Shown here: positions 18,054 through 27,167 of the stretch, in pieces | How positions within the stretch are numbered: position 1 is the stretch's first letter | Layout: each line of letters opens with the position of its first letter | Assembly (NCBI GenBank): GCA_031291235.1 | Contig: JARLJL010000022.1 | Coordinates: 124,001 to 188,000 of the forward strand | Direction of reading: 5' to 3' | Length of the DNA: 64,000 nucleotides | From: Sulfuriferula sp. | GTDB lineage: Bacteria; Pseudomonadota; Gammaproteobacteria; Burkholderiales; Sulfuriferulaceae | Program-made: the position numbers and the translations under genes | Notes under the pieces: generated by a model | Databases searched by the model: none | Told to the model about the DNA's origin: nothing | What the model saw: the letters and a program-made list of their open reading frames with translations, nothing else

Positions 18054-19061
18054 ATGCGAGTTTTGGTAACGGGTGGGGCAGGTTACATAGGCAGTCACAC
18101 TTGTGTCGAATTGCTTGATACCGACCATGAAGTGATCGCGGTCGATAATTTGTGCAATAGCAAAATATCTGTCCTGGACAGAGTCAAGCAGATTAGCGGC
18201 AAACCCGTCATATTTTACGATCTCGATGTGCGCGATAGGGCGGCGTTGAGTGCAGTATTCGATGCGCACCAAATCGATGCCGTCATTCATTTCGCCGGTT
18301 TGAAATCGGTGGGCGAGTCGGTTGCCATGCCTTTGCAGTATTACGATAATAACGTTTACGGGACACTAGTGCTGGCGGAAGTCATGGCCGCTCACGGCGT
18401 TTTTAATCTGGTATTCAGTTCATCTGCGACCGTGTACGGCGATCCTGTGAGTGTGCCGATACGCGAAGATTTTCCGTTGTCTGCAACGAATCCTTACGGC
18501 AGATCGAAATTGATTGTGGAAGAAATGCTGCGCGATTTGCCTATTGCCTTGCCGGACTGGCATATCGCCTTGTTGCGTTATTTCAATCCGGTAGGGGCGC
18601 ATAGCAGCGGGCTGATAGGCGAGGATCCCAATGGCATCCCCAATAACCTGATGCCGTACGTGGCGCAGGTTGCAGCCGGCAAGCTTGCCGAATTGTCGGT
18701 ATTCGGCAGCGATTACCCGACGCCTGACGGTACTGGCGTACGCGATTATATTCATGTGGTCGATCTGGCGCTGGGGCATGTACGCGCGCTGGATGTGCTG
18801 GTCAACAGGCGCGGTGTGCTGACCTATAATCTGGGTACGGGGCGAGGTTACAGCGTGCTGGAGATGGTTGCGGCCTTTGAGCAGGCCAGCGGCAAAGCTG
18901 TGCCTTATCGTATCGTCGGCAGACGTCCGGGCGATATCGCCGCCTGTTATGCAGATCCGGCGCTGGCTGAACGGGAGCTGGGTTGGCGTGCGCAACGCGA
19001 TATCGATACGATGTGCGAGGATAGCTGGCGCTGGCAGACAACGGGGGCGTTACGCGGTTGA
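18054..19061 (+). CDS. galE: UDP-glucose/UDP-N-acetylglucosamine 4-epimerase
   Basis: GalE-family short-chain dehydrogenase that inverts C4 of UDP-hexoses using tightly bound NAD. The 335-residue protein begins MRVLVTGGAGYIGSHTC (NAD-binding GxxGxxG at residues 7-13), has the FSSSATVYG segment with catalytic Ser, and the YGRSK (YxxxK) pair. An AAGGA ribosome site precedes the ATG. It is divergent from pelA: because Pel is GalNAc/GlcNAc-rich, a UDP-GlcNAc epimerase of the PelX type beside a pel operon would supply UDP-GalNAc. Whether this enzyme prefers N-acetylated sugars cannot be told from sequence by eye; a general housekeeping GalE is the alternative. Confidence 0.92.
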   Translation: MRVLVTGGAGYIGSHTCVELLDTDHEVIAVDNLCNSKISVLDRVKQISGKPVIFYDLDVRDRAALSAVFDAHQIDAVIHFAGLKSVGESVAMPLQYYDNNVYGTLVLAEVMAAHGVFNLVFSSSATVYGDPVSVPIREDFPLSATNPYGRSKLIVEEMLRDLPIALPDWHIALLRYFNPVGAHSSGLIGEDPNGIPNNLMPYVAQVAAGKLAELSVFGSDYPTPDGTGVRDYIHVVDLALGHVRALDVLVNRRGVLTYNLGTGRGYSVLEMVAAFEQASGKAVPYRIVGRRPGDIAACYADPALAERELGWRAQRDIDTMCEDSWRWQTTGALRG

Positions 19062-19108
19062 TAGGCGGTAGTCGTTTTGCGTCGATTGGCTATATCAGAG
19101 CCGGCAAT

Positions 19109-20137
19109 TTAAAACATTTCAATGTCGTTACTGTAGGCGACTTCCGGACATATCTCGCCTTCTGCTTGCAAGGTATCGAATGAGCAAACCTGATTTCGTC
19201 CGTGTTCTTTGGCGTGATAAAGCGCATGATCGGCTTGTTCGATGACGGTGCTGGGTAAGTTCTGTCCGGCTATCGTTACGTAACCTATGCTAACGGTAAC
19301 GTTGCCGATTTGCGGGAAGATCTGGGATTCGACTTTTTTGCGAAAGCGTTCCAATACGGTCATTGCCATATCTGACGGGATGTTTTTAAGAATAACGACG
19401 AACTCCTCGCCGCCGTAACGGAATAATTGATCCCTGTCGCGGAATGTCTGCCGCATGACGTTTGCAAACAGAAGCAGTACTTCATCGCCGTACAGATGTC
19501 CGAATTTGTCATTGATCTTCTTGAAGTGGTCTATATCGAGTATGGCCAGATAATCCGGATGGTCGATATCATCGCTGCGCTTCTTTTCGCTGTGTGCCGC
19601 GATCAGGGTTTTTTCAATTTGTGCATCGAACGTTTTGCGGTTGAGCAGCCCCGTCAGCGTATCGCGTTCGTTATCATTGATTAATTGCAGCCAGTTATAG
19701 TAGATGCGCATGAAGCCGGCAGCCATGTCCTGATCCTTCTGGACCAGCGATTCGCAATCAATGACCAGAAACCCGGTAATCTTGTTGATGCCTTGGACGG
19801 GGTGGATGACGCTCACCCCTGAATGTTGCCGGGATTTGACGACAACTTGCGTATTGGTGAGGTAGCTGTTCAGGATGCTTGCATCCTGCTCCATGACGAG
19901 AGGCAGCTGGTTTTCTTCCTGCACTGCCCCATCTACGGGATTTTGTGTATTTACTCTGACTACAGCGTTCAGCGCATGATAATCGTTGCGGTCTTCTATT
20001 TCATAAAAGGTAATGCTATAGGCTGAAATGATTTCCTGCAAGGTGGTAATCAGGCATGTTTCCAATGCAAACAGATCGCGCGTTGAGGTAAGATTAACGA
20101 CCGATTGCAGCAGCTGGTATGGATTTGTTTTTAACAC
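19109..20137 (-). CDS. GAF-like/GGDEF diguanylate cyclase
   Basis: Makes c-di-GMP from two GTP. The 342-residue protein has an N-terminal sensory region of GAF-like character (about 15-150), a helix ending in NERDTLTGLLNR, and a full GGDEF domain (about 160-325) with GGEEF at residues 242-246. The inhibitory I-site RDRD at 233-236 sits exactly five residues before GGEEF, so product feedback is likely intact. No membrane segments are seen, so it should be cytoplasmic. It converges with galE and lies next to the pel operon, making it a plausible dedicated c-di-GMP source for PelD; that link is contextual inference. Confidence 0.92.
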   Translation of the reverse strand: MLKTNPYQLLQSVVNLTSTRDLFALETCLITTLQEIISAYSITFYEIEDRNDYHALNAVVRVNTQNPVDGAVQEENQLPLVMEQDASILNSYLTNTQVVVKSRQHSGVSVIHPVQGINKITGFLVIDCESLVQKDQDMAAGFMRIYYNWLQLINDNERDTLTGLLNRKTFDAQIEKTLIAAHSEKKRSDDIDHPDYLAILDIDHFKKINDKFGHLYGDEVLLLFANVMRQTFRDRDQLFRYGGEEFVVILKNIPSDMAMTVLERFRKKVESQIFPQIGNVTVSIGYVTIAGQNLPSTVIEQADHALYHAKEHGRNQVCSFDTLQAEGEICPEVAYSNDIEMF

Positions 20138-20304
20138 GATTTAAGTTTGTGAGGTGACACCGATTAATAATACTACATTTATATGAACGCATATTAATTT
20201 ATATATTAAATAATGTATATATTAACAAGTGCATGATTAATTATAAATTAATTGAATTTCTGAAAGTGCCCCCATTGTTAAATTTAGTATATTGGTAATG
20301 ATAT

Positions 20305-20784
20305 ATGGAAAAAGTAAAAGTTTTGTTCATTTGCATGGGGAATATTTGCCGCTCGCCTATGGCTGAGGGGGTATTTACCCGGAAAGCTGCGCAATTGGGT
20401 ATTGTAAACAGCCTGTTGATAGATTCAGCAGGTACTCATGACTATCATATTGGGGAGCCGCCGGATCGGCGAGCGCAACAAACCATGCTGGATGCAGGCT
20501 ACGATATTTCGAATTTGCGCGGGCGGCAGGTGAATTCAGGCGATTTGGCGGAATTCGATTATGTGTTGGCCATGGATGACAATAATTTGTCACATTTACA
20601 GCATATTTCGGCTGACGGTCAGCATAAGGTGCAGTTGTTTCTTAATTTTAGCAAGCGTTTTGCCGGACAGCCCGTACCCGATCCTTATTACGGTGGGCAA
20701 GAGGGATTCAGTCAAGTACTGGCTATGGTTGAAGATGCAGCGGAAGGATTGTTGACGACAATAAACGCTAACCTGAAATCCTGA
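20305..20784 (+). CDS. Low-molecular-weight protein-tyrosine phosphatase
   Basis: A 159-residue member of the LMW-PTP family. The P-loop CMGNICRS (CX5R: nucleophile Cys10, Arg16) is at the N-terminus and the general acid is in DPYYGG near the C-terminus. Such enzymes act either with Wzc-type tyrosine kinases in capsule export or as housekeeping phosphatases; no tyrosine kinase is present in the window. The gene follows a 167-base very AT-rich region and converges with rne, with a shared hairpin at its stop codon. Confidence 0.93.
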   Translation: MEKVKVLFICMGNICRSPMAEGVFTRKAAQLGIVNSLLIDSAGTHDYHIGEPPDRRAQQTMLDAGYDISNLRGRQVNSGDLAEFDYVLAMDDNNLSHLQHISADGQHKVQLFLNFSKRFAGQPVPDPYYGGQEGFSQVLAMVEDAAEGLLTTINANLKS

Positions 20785-20796
20785 TTCAGGTTAGCG
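20766..20796. terminator. Bidirectional hairpin between phosphatase gene and rne
   Basis: Arms CGCTAACCTGAA (20766-20777) and TTCAGGTTAGCG (20785-20796) are perfectly complementary around a 7-base loop and span the phosphatase stop codon; the rne stop is 10 bases further. T-runs are short on both sides, so it may act as a weak terminator or a 3' stabiliser. Confidence 0.6.
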
Positions 20797-20805
20797 CCTT
20801 ATTGA

Positions 20806-23736
20806 TTAACGTTTTGTTTCGATCTGGGTCAGCTCGACATTGTGCATGTCTTGCGCGTTTTGTTGTGCCGATTGGCGTTCGCGGCGCGGTTTTTCGGATA
20901 CGCTCGTTGTATCGACAGTCGCTGCCGGTGCCGACTTGGTTTCCACCTGCTGCAACGGTTGATCTGCTACCTCTGCCACAGCCGGTTTGGCTCTGGTTGT
21001 GCGTGCTTTAGGCGCTGCAATCGGGGCAACTGTTTCTATAGCAGGTATCTGAGTCTCAATCATCTGCAAATTGGCAGCATCGGCAGACGGTGCCAGTAAC
21101 TCGGCCAGAAGCTGTTCTATGGCCGGTTTGACTTGCGCCGCCGTAACTTCGGGAGGCGTTGCCGGCGCTGCCGCTGCGAAAATTTCCATTTGTTTTGCGG
21201 CAGCCGGTGCGACCGGGGCTACCGTTGCGGCGACAGGCGTTATTTCGACTTGTACTGCAGGTGCCTCGATCAGCGTGTCGATTGCAGGGATTTCGGCAAC
21301 CGATACCGCCTCATTTGCGGCAGTTTGCGTTTCGACGATAGCATTTGTCTCTGTCGTTGGTAATTCGGTAACGGCAATGACTGGCGCCGGGATTTCGCTG
21401 ACTGCAGGTTCGGCAGCGGCAGGCTTTTCCGTTACCACAGGCGCCGTTTCGGCAACCATATCCGTTGCAACCGCGATCAATGCTTCGGTTGGGAGTGCCG
21501 CCGGGGCTGTTTCCATACCGCTTTCTGCAATTGTTCCAGTTTGGTTGGCGGCCTGATCCGGACGGCGTTCGCGGCGACCGCCACGTCGACCGCGGCGGCT
21601 ACGGTGTTCCGGTGTTGGCGCAGCCGTAGCTGCTTCCGGTGTGTCGGCTGCTGGTGCGATTGCGGCTACTTCTGTTTCATTTGCTGCGCTATCGACAACC
21701 GGGCGCGGCTGACGCGGCGGCCGGGGTTTTCTGGCGGATTCAGGTTTGTTCGGCTTTTCGGCAACCGGTTCAACTGCATTTTCCTGAGCGTTGCGTTCCG
21801 GGCGCGGTGTGCGTTCCGGACGAGGCGGACGCTCGGTACGTGCCGGGCGGTCCGCCGGCGCGTCGGATTTCACCTCATTACGTCCTTCATTACGTTGCGG
21901 GCGTTGTTCCGTACGATCGTTACGCTGGCGATTACGATTGCGTGCATCCTGTTGCGGGCGCTGTTCGCGAGCAACTGGCGTCGCCGGTTCAACAGGGATG
22001 ACTGTTTCGGTTTTTTCTTCGCTGAATTTCTGCAGCCAACCGAAGATGCGCCCGATCAGGCCCGATTTGGCTGGCGGGGGTGAAACGGGAGCAGTAGCAA
22101 CCGTCTTTTCAGCAACGATAGGAGCCGGTTGCATCGGGGTAATACCGCGCACTGCAGGAATCTGCGCTGCCGGCTTGTTTTCCTTTTTGGTTTCCGCCGG
22201 GGATGTTTCTTCTATGGTTTCGCTTAAACGATAGCTGGGGGTAAGCATTTCCAGCGGGTTGATTTCGTCATGGCGCAGCCGGGTGATCTTGTAATGCGGT
22301 GTGACCAGATGGATGTTGGGGATGAGCACTACGCTGACTTTAAGACGCGATTCGATAGCAAAAATATCGGCACGTTTTTCATTCAGCAGGAAAGTGGCAA
22401 CATCGACCGGGATTTGTGCATGAATTGCGCCGGTCTGATCTTTCATCGCCTGTTCCTGAACGATGCGCAGGATGTGCAAAGCGGTTGACTCTATACCGCG
22501 TATGAAGCCGGTACCGTTGCAACGCGGGCAAGGCTGATGACTGGATTCGCCGAGCGAAGGCTGCAAGCGTTGACGGGATAATTCCATCAAGCCGAATTTG
22601 GAAATCTTGCCGAATTGGACGCGGGCGCGGTCGTAGTGCAATGCATCGCGCAGGCGATTTTCTACGTCGCGTTGATTGCGCTGGCTTTCCATGTCGATAA
22701 AGTCGATGACAACCAGGCCGCCCAAATCGCGTAAACGCAATTGACGAGCGACTTCTTCGGCTGCTTCGAGATTGGTGTTGAATGCAGTTTGTTCAATGTC
22801 TGCGCCGCGCGTGGAACGTGCCGAGTTAACGTCGACCGAAACCAGTGCTTCCGTATGGTCAATGACGATGGCGCCGCCGGAAGGCAGGCTGACTTCACGT
22901 GAAAACGCCGTTTCGATTTGGTGCTCGATCTGAAAGCGGGAGAACAGCGGCACGTCGTCCTTATACAGTTTGACCTTGTGCACGTTGCCCGGCATGACAT
23001 GGCTCATGAATTGCTGTGCCTGTTCGTAAACCTCTTCGGTGTCGATCAGGATTTCGCCGATGTCGGGCTGGAAATAGTCGCGGATGGCGCGGATGACCAG
23101 ACTGCTTTCCTGATAAATCAGGAAGGCGCCTTTCTGGCTGTTTGCCGCGCCGTCGATGGCGTTCCACAGTTGCAGCAGGTAGTTCAAATCCCATTGCAGT
23201 TCTTCAACGCCGCGGCCGATGCCGGCAGTACGGGCAATGATGCTCATGCCGGCAGGAATGGTGAGTTGCGCCATGACGTCGCGCAGCTCATTGCGTTCTT
23301 CGCCTTCGATACGGCGCGAAACGCCGCCGCCGCGCGGGTTGTTCGGCATTAATACCAGGTATCGTCCGGCCAGGCTGATGTAGGTGGTGAGCGCAGCGCC
23401 TTTATTGCCGCGCTCGTCTTTCTCAACCTGGACTATGAGTTCATGGCCTTCGCGCAGCACATCCTGTATGCGCGGACGGCCGGATTCCGGGGTGTCTACC
23501 GAATAACAGGCGCGCGACAGTTCCTTGAACGGCAAAAAGCCGTGCCGGTCGTTGCCGTAATCGATAAAGGCCGCTTCAAGGCTGGGTTCGACGCGGGTTA
23601 CAATGCCTTTGTAGATATTGCTTTTGCGCTGTTCCTTGTTGGCAGATTCAATGTCCAGATCAACGAGTTTTTGACCATCAACAATGGCGACACGTAATTC
23701 TTCTGCCTGTGTCGCATTAAATAACATGCGTTTCAT
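20806..23736 (-). CDS. rne: Ribonuclease E
   Basis: Endoribonuclease that initiates mRNA decay and matures rRNA/tRNA and scaffolds the degradosome. The 976-residue protein has an S1 domain (about 38-120), the catalytic DNase I-like fold with metal-binding Asp in [13 protein letters not shown] and LVVIDFIDM, and the Zn-link CPRC at about residue 400, which joins protomers. After the small domain, a short amphipathic helix ([14 protein letters not shown], about 555-570) probably tethers it to the inner membrane. The tail is disordered, Pro/Ala/Thr-rich with an Arg-rich RNA-binding patch ([15 protein letters not shown]). The tail is compositionally biased, which explains several long but spurious opposite-strand frames. 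Confidence 0.97.
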   Translation of the reverse strand: MKRMLFNATQAEELRVAIVDGQKLVDLDIESANKEQRKSNIYKGIVTRVEPSLEAAFIDYGNDRHGFLPFKELSRACYSVDTPESGRPRIQDVLREGHELIVQVEKDERGNKGAALTTYISLAGRYLVLMPNNPRGGGVSRRIEGEERNELRDVMAQLTIPAGMSIIARTAGIGRGVEELQWDLNYLLQLWNAIDGAANSQKGAFLIYQESSLVIRAIRDYFQPDIGEILIDTEEVYEQAQQFMSHVMPGNVHKVKLYKDDVPLFSRFQIEHQIETAFSREVSLPSGGAIVIDHTEALVSVDVNSARSTRGADIEQTAFNTNLEAAEEVARQLRLRDLGGLVVIDFIDMESQRNQRDVENRLRDALHYDRARVQFGKISKFGLMELSRQRLQPSLGESSHQPCPRCNGTGFIRGIESTALHILRIVQEQAMKDQTGAIHAQIPVDVATFLLNEKRADIFAIESRLKVSVVLIPNIHLVTPHYKITRLRHDEINPLEMLTPSYRLSETIEETSPAETKKENKPAAQIPAVRGITPMQPAPIVAEKTVATAPVSPPPAKSGLIGRIFGWLQKFSEEKTETVIPVEPATPVAREQRPQQDARNRNRQRNDRTEQRPQRNEGRNEVKSDAPADRPARTERPPRPERTPRPERNAQENAVEPVAEKPNKPESARKPRPPRQPRPVVDSAANETEVAAIAPAADTPEAATAAPTPEHRSRRGRRGGRRERRPDQAANQTGTIAESGMETAPAALPTEALIAVATDMVAETAPVVTEKPAAAEPAVSEIPAPVIAVTELPTTETNAIVETQTAANEAVSVAEIPAIDTLIEAPAVQVEITPVAATVAPVAPAAAKQMEIFAAAAPATPPEVTAAQVKPAIEQLLAELLAPSADAANLQMIETQIPAIETVAPIAAPKARTTRAKPAVAEVADQPLQQVETKSAPAATVDTTSVSEKPRRERQSAQQNAQDMHNVELTQIETKR

Positions 23737-24302
23737 TTATTTGTTCTCCCGCGCGCGATCAGCACGGGACGAAGGCACACTACCGCGTATGCGGTTTAAC
23801 AGCACGTTTACAGTCTGGTAACAGTCATAATGGACATCCAGGTTAAGCGGTCATGGTGATTCTTCGTCATGCGTATGTGTTTAAACATCTGCAAAAAAAC
23901 TAGCAAGCGTTTCAACGCGCTTAACCATATGGGTAATTTGACGGGGATAATTTTTTTTGTGTGGGCAACTTGTTCTGCTTCATTATGGGTGCCGGAGTGA
24001 CAAAAGATACTATCGAGTCATAACCAATGCGGATGGGCGTGGATGAACTATTATTCAAGCTAGGGTGCGTTTCGCGCGCTAAAAATACATACTCGCTACT
24101 TGTGTGGAGAGCCAGATGCACTATGCATTCATGGTTTTTCCGTGCTCAGGTATGGTGGGGTGTATAATTGCCGCCTCATACATGGGGTGTGGTTCCGGTG
24201 AGCGAAATTAACCGGTTAATTTTACTTTTGGACTATGCCTTCGGCAGATAAATGGAATCATGCCCTTCAGCTATCGCAGAAAGTGCTATCAGTATATGCA
24301 AA
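23737..24302. other. Long divergent intergenic region: probable rne leader and rluC promoter
   Basis: About 565 bases between the rne and rluC starts hold no convincing gene. On the minus strand it would form a long rne 5' leader, which in other proteobacteria mediates autoregulation by RNase E cleavage. A short stem (AAGCG/CGCTT, 23905-23922) read on that strand is followed by a seven-T run, a possible attenuator-like element. On the plus strand TATAAT at 24163-24168 is a good -10 candidate for rluC, without a clear -35. Confidence 0.45.
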
Positions 24303-25265
24303 ATGAATGATTTACGCAAAGAATCTGTCACTTTTGTTAAAGTCGACGAATCGGGTGAAGGACAGCGAATAGATAATTTTCTGGCGCGCCATTTGAAAGG
24401 CGTACCCAAAAGTCATTTGTACCGTATTTTACGCAGCGGCGAAGTGCGCGTAAACAAGGGTCGGGCGGATCCCTCGCGCAAGCTGGCGCTGGGGGATGAA
24501 GTCAGGATACCGCCGATACGCGTAGCCGAGGCAGAGTTAAAACCGGTCACTATCCTGCCCAAAGGCGGTATGCGCTTGCTTGACCATGTGCTGTATCGCG
24601 ACGATGCCATTATCGTATTGAATAAGCCGGCCGGGATTGCTGTGCATGGCGGCAGCGGGATCAGTCTCGGCGTCATCGAGCAGCTGCGTCTGGAATTGCC
24701 CGAATGTCGTTTTCTGGAATTGGCGCATCGGCTGGATCGGGAAACTTCGGGCGCGCTGATTCTGGCCTGCAAACGTAGCGCGCTGGTTAAGTTGCACGAT
24801 ATCTTCCGTGAGAATAAGGTAAATAAACGTTATCTGGCGTTAGTGAAAGGGCAGTGGAAAACGCCCATGCAGCATGTCAGAGTGGCTTTGCATAAATATC
24901 TTAATGCCGATGGCGAGCGTCGGGTCATGGTGAGTGAGGATGGCAAAGCTGCACATACCATATTTCGTTTGCGCGAGTCGTGGTCAAATTTCACCTTGCT
25001 GGAAGCGGAGTTAAAGAGCGGGCGCACTCATCAGATACGCGTGCATCTGGCGCATACCGGCTTTCCGATTGCCGGCGACGACAAATACGGCGATTTTGCG
25101 CTTAACCGCGAGTTGGCAAAACAGGGCTTGAAACGCATGTTTTTACACGCATGGCGCGTGGAATTCCTGCATCCCTTAACCAATGAGCCGCTGGTGATAG
25201 AAGTGCCTTTGCCAGTTGAATTGCAACATTTTATTGATCGGTTGCAACATGCAAAATCTGCCTGA
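24303..25265 (+). CDS. rluC: 23S rRNA pseudouridine synthase RluC
   Basis: Isomerises uridines in helices 35 and 74/75 of 23S rRNA (955, 2504, 2580 in E. coli). The start is placed at ATG 24303 (MNDLRKESVTF), since an in-frame start 51 bases upstream adds residues without family character; this gives 320 residues, the normal size. An S4 RNA-binding domain (about 17-75, RIDNFLARHLKGVPKSHLYR) precedes the catalytic domain with the HRLDRETSG motif containing the essential Asp. Divergent from rne, the usual arrangement in proteobacteria, and overlapping the next gene by 17 bases. Confidence 0.94.
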   Translation: MNDLRKESVTFVKVDESGEGQRIDNFLARHLKGVPKSHLYRILRSGEVRVNKGRADPSRKLALGDEVRIPPIRVAEAELKPVTILPKGGMRLLDHVLYRDDAIIVLNKPAGIAVHGGSGISLGVIEQLRLELPECRFLELAHRLDRETSGALILACKRSALVKLHDIFRENKVNKRYLALVKGQWKTPMQHVRVALHKYLNADGERRVMVSEDGKAAHTIFRLRESWSNFTLLEAELKSGRTHQIRVHLAHTGFPIAGDDKYGDFALNRELAKQGLKRMFLHAWRVEFLHPLTNEPLVIEVPLPVELQHFIDRLQHAKSA

Positions 25266-25926
25266 TTTCACACCGCGACAGTTCGATTTGCTGATTTTTG
25301 ATTGGGACGGTACGTTAATGGATTCGACCGGCGCTATCGCTACGTCGATTCGCGCCGCCTGCGCCGATCTTGATTTGCCGGTACCCAGTCAGGAACAGGC
25401 CAGTCATATTATCGGTCTCGGGCTGGTTGAAGCGATAGCCGCATTGTTGCCAACATTGGCAGCGGCGGATTATCCCCGTTTGATCGATCGGTATCGGCAT
25501 CATTTTTTGGGTCAGGATCATTTGTTGCCGTTATTTGGCGGCGTTGCGGAAATCATGCCGCAGTTACGCGATGCTGGATATTGGGTCACGGTATCGACCG
25601 GCAAAAGCCGTAGAGGGCTGGAGCGGGCGCTGGATCAAAGCGGGCTGCGCCCGTGTTTCCATGCCACCCGTTGTGCGGATGAGGGGTTTTCCAAGCCGCA
25701 TCCCGGCATGATACTGGAATTGATGGATTACTGCGGCGTACTGCCCGAACGGACGCTGATGATAGGTGATACCAGCCATGATCTGCAAATGGCGCAAAAT
25801 GCCGGGGTGGCCAGCGTGGCTGCGGGATACGGCGCGCATTGCGCGTCTGCGTTGCAGGCATACGAGCCGCTGTACATTGCCGACGATTTTGTTGCACTGG
25901 CGCGATGGTTAAGTCAGTACGGTTAG
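25249..25926 (+). CDS. HAD-family phosphatase, phosphoglycolate phosphatase-like
   Basis: A 225-residue HAD subfamily IA hydrolase. Motif I is LLIFDWDGTLMDS with nucleophile and acid Asp, motif II is VTVSTGKSRRGLE, motif III the Lys in GFSKPHPGM, and motif IV is MIGDTSHDLQMA. A helical cap domain lies between residues about 25 and 95. The start at ATG 25249 is preferred over one 33 bases earlier because it begins just before conserved sequence. It overlaps the rluC end and precedes sppA, an arrangement common in betaproteobacteria. Substrate is unproven; phosphoglycolate or another small phosphate ester is likely. Confidence 0.9.
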   Translation: MQNLPDFTPRQFDLLIFDWDGTLMDSTGAIATSIRAACADLDLPVPSQEQASHIIGLGLVEAIAALLPTLAAADYPRLIDRYRHHFLGQDHLLPLFGGVAEIMPQLRDAGYWVTVSTGKSRRGLERALDQSGLRPCFHATRCADEGFSKPHPGMILELMDYCGVLPERTLMIGDTSHDLQMAQNAGVASVAAGYGAHCASALQAYEPLYIADDFVALARWLSQYG

Positions 25927-25966
25927 GGTTATACTTGCGTTTCGGTATTTGAATTAAGGAAACAGC

Positions 25967-26914
25967 ATGTCTGAACCGGAAAAGTCTGGCAATTGGGAGC
26001 GCGAAGTGCTGGAAAAGCTTGCTTTGGCAGCGATTAAAGAGCAACGCATAGCGAGGCACTGGAGTATTTTCTTCAGAATACTCAGTTTTGGTTTCTTGTT
26101 CGTCATTCTGGCTATCGTAATGGGCTGGTTAGGCGGTAGTACGATAGAGTTGAACGGCGAGCATACCGCATTGGTTGAATTGGACGGGACTATTTCTGCG
26201 AATGAAGTCAGTGCCGATCAAATCATCAGCGGTCTGCAGGCCGCATTCAAGGACAAGAACACCAAGGGCGTCATTTTGCGTATCAATAGCCCTGGCGGCA
26301 GCCCGGTGCAGGCGGGGCAGATATATGATGAAATCAAGCGCTTGCGTGCCAAATACCCGAATATTCCGCTTTATGCTGTGGTTGATGACTTGTGCGCATC
26401 CGGTGGTTATTACGTTGCGTCGGCGGCAGATCGGATTTATGTAGACAAAGCCAGCCTGATCGGCTCGATTGGCGTATTGATGGACGGTTTCGGTTTTACC
26501 GGAACCATGGATAAGCTGGGCGTGGAGCGGCGCCTGTTGACGGCTGGCACCAACAAAGGCTTCCTCGATCCTTTCTCGCCGGTGAATCCGCAGCAGGAAG
26601 CTTATGCCAAGGACATGCTGGAAGAAATACATCAGCAATTTATTAAAGCGGTGCGAGATGGACGCGGCACGCGTTTGAAAGAAACGCCTGATATGTTCAG
26701 CGGATTGGTGTGGAGCGGGGCAAAGGCAGTCTCTTTGGGATTGGCGGATGCTTTCGGCAGTACGGATTATGTTGCGCGTGATGTCATTCATGCAGAAAAT
26801 GTGGTTGATTTTACACCGCAAGCAGGATTTGCCGACCGTTTCGCCAAACGATTTGGGGTCGAGTTGGGTAAAAATATCAATCCATTGGCAACGATGGATA
26901 TGAGGTTGCGTTGA
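25967..26914 (+). CDS. sppA: Signal peptide peptidase SppA-like S49 protease
   Basis: Membrane-bound serine protease that degrades cleaved signal peptides. The 315-residue protein has one transmembrane segment (about 35-57) and a ClpP-like S49 fold with RINSPGGSPVQAG (oxyanion region) and the nucleophile in DLCASGGYYVAS (Ser145), followed by SLIGSIGVLMDGFGF. The short form (about 36 kDa) matches the single-domain SppA type rather than the duplicated E. coli enzyme. A strong AAGGA site precedes the ATG. The stop overlaps the next gene's TTG start. Confidence 0.93.
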   Translation: MSEPEKSGNWEREVLEKLALAAIKEQRIARHWSIFFRILSFGFLFVILAIVMGWLGGSTIELNGEHTALVELDGTISANEVSADQIISGLQAAFKDKNTKGVILRINSPGGSPVQAGQIYDEIKRLRAKYPNIPLYAVVDDLCASGGYYVASAADRIYVDKASLIGSIGVLMDGFGFTGTMDKLGVERRLLTAGTNKGFLDPFSPVNPQQEAYAKDMLEEIHQQFIKAVRDGRGTRLKETPDMFSGLVWSGAKAVSLGLADAFGSTDYVARDVIHAENVVDFTPQAGFADRFAKRFGVELGKNINPLATMDMRLR

Positions 26915-27159
26915 ATCTCTCTGATGAGTATCGGCCGGTAGCCTGTGCGTTGCATGAAAGACTGGAATTTGCAGTACTCAAACACCAGCAATTGCAGGTG
27001 CGGTACCTTGATCCGGCTAGGCAGGAAGCTCAGGCTATTGTATTGCCATTGGACGTCTACACAGCCAATTCCGCCGAATGGCTGAAAATGCAGCATGTCG
27101 ATGGGCGAATGGAAACGCTGCGTCTGGATGCGCTGTTGTCATTTGTCGAGCTGGTTTAG
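26911..27159 (+). CDS. Rof/YaeO-like Rho-binding antiterminator
   Basis: An 82-residue protein resembling Rof (YaeO), which binds Rho and blocks its RNA-binding site. Similar features are the opening DEYRPVAC, then HERLEFAVLKHQQLQVRY, a central basic/aromatic strand region (LPLDVYTANSAEWLKM) and RLDALLSF near the end, consistent with the small Sm-like fold. The only available start is TTG at 26911, overlapping the sppA stop as TTGA and preceded by GAGG, so it is probably translationally coupled to sppA. Assignment is from remembered similarity to E. coli Rof. Confidence 0.72.
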   Translation: MNLSDEYRPVACALHERLEFAVLKHQQLQVRYLDPARQEAQAIVLPLDVYTANSAEWLKMQHVDGRMETLRLDALLSFVELV

Positions 27160-27167
27160 GGTGATCT

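Noticed and set aside
20138..20304. Very AT-rich near-palindromic segment upstream of the phosphatase gene
   Set aside because: Symmetry is explained by AT composition; no clear operator or origin feature such as DnaA boxes was found.
21071..22234. Several long plus-strand frames opposite the rne tail
   Set aside because: They arise from the Pro/Ala/Arg-rich, codon-biased RNase E scaffold region and show repetitive shadow sequences.
23921..24121. 66-codon minus-strand frame between rne and rluC
   Set aside because: No ribosome site or recognisable character; lies in the probable rne leader.
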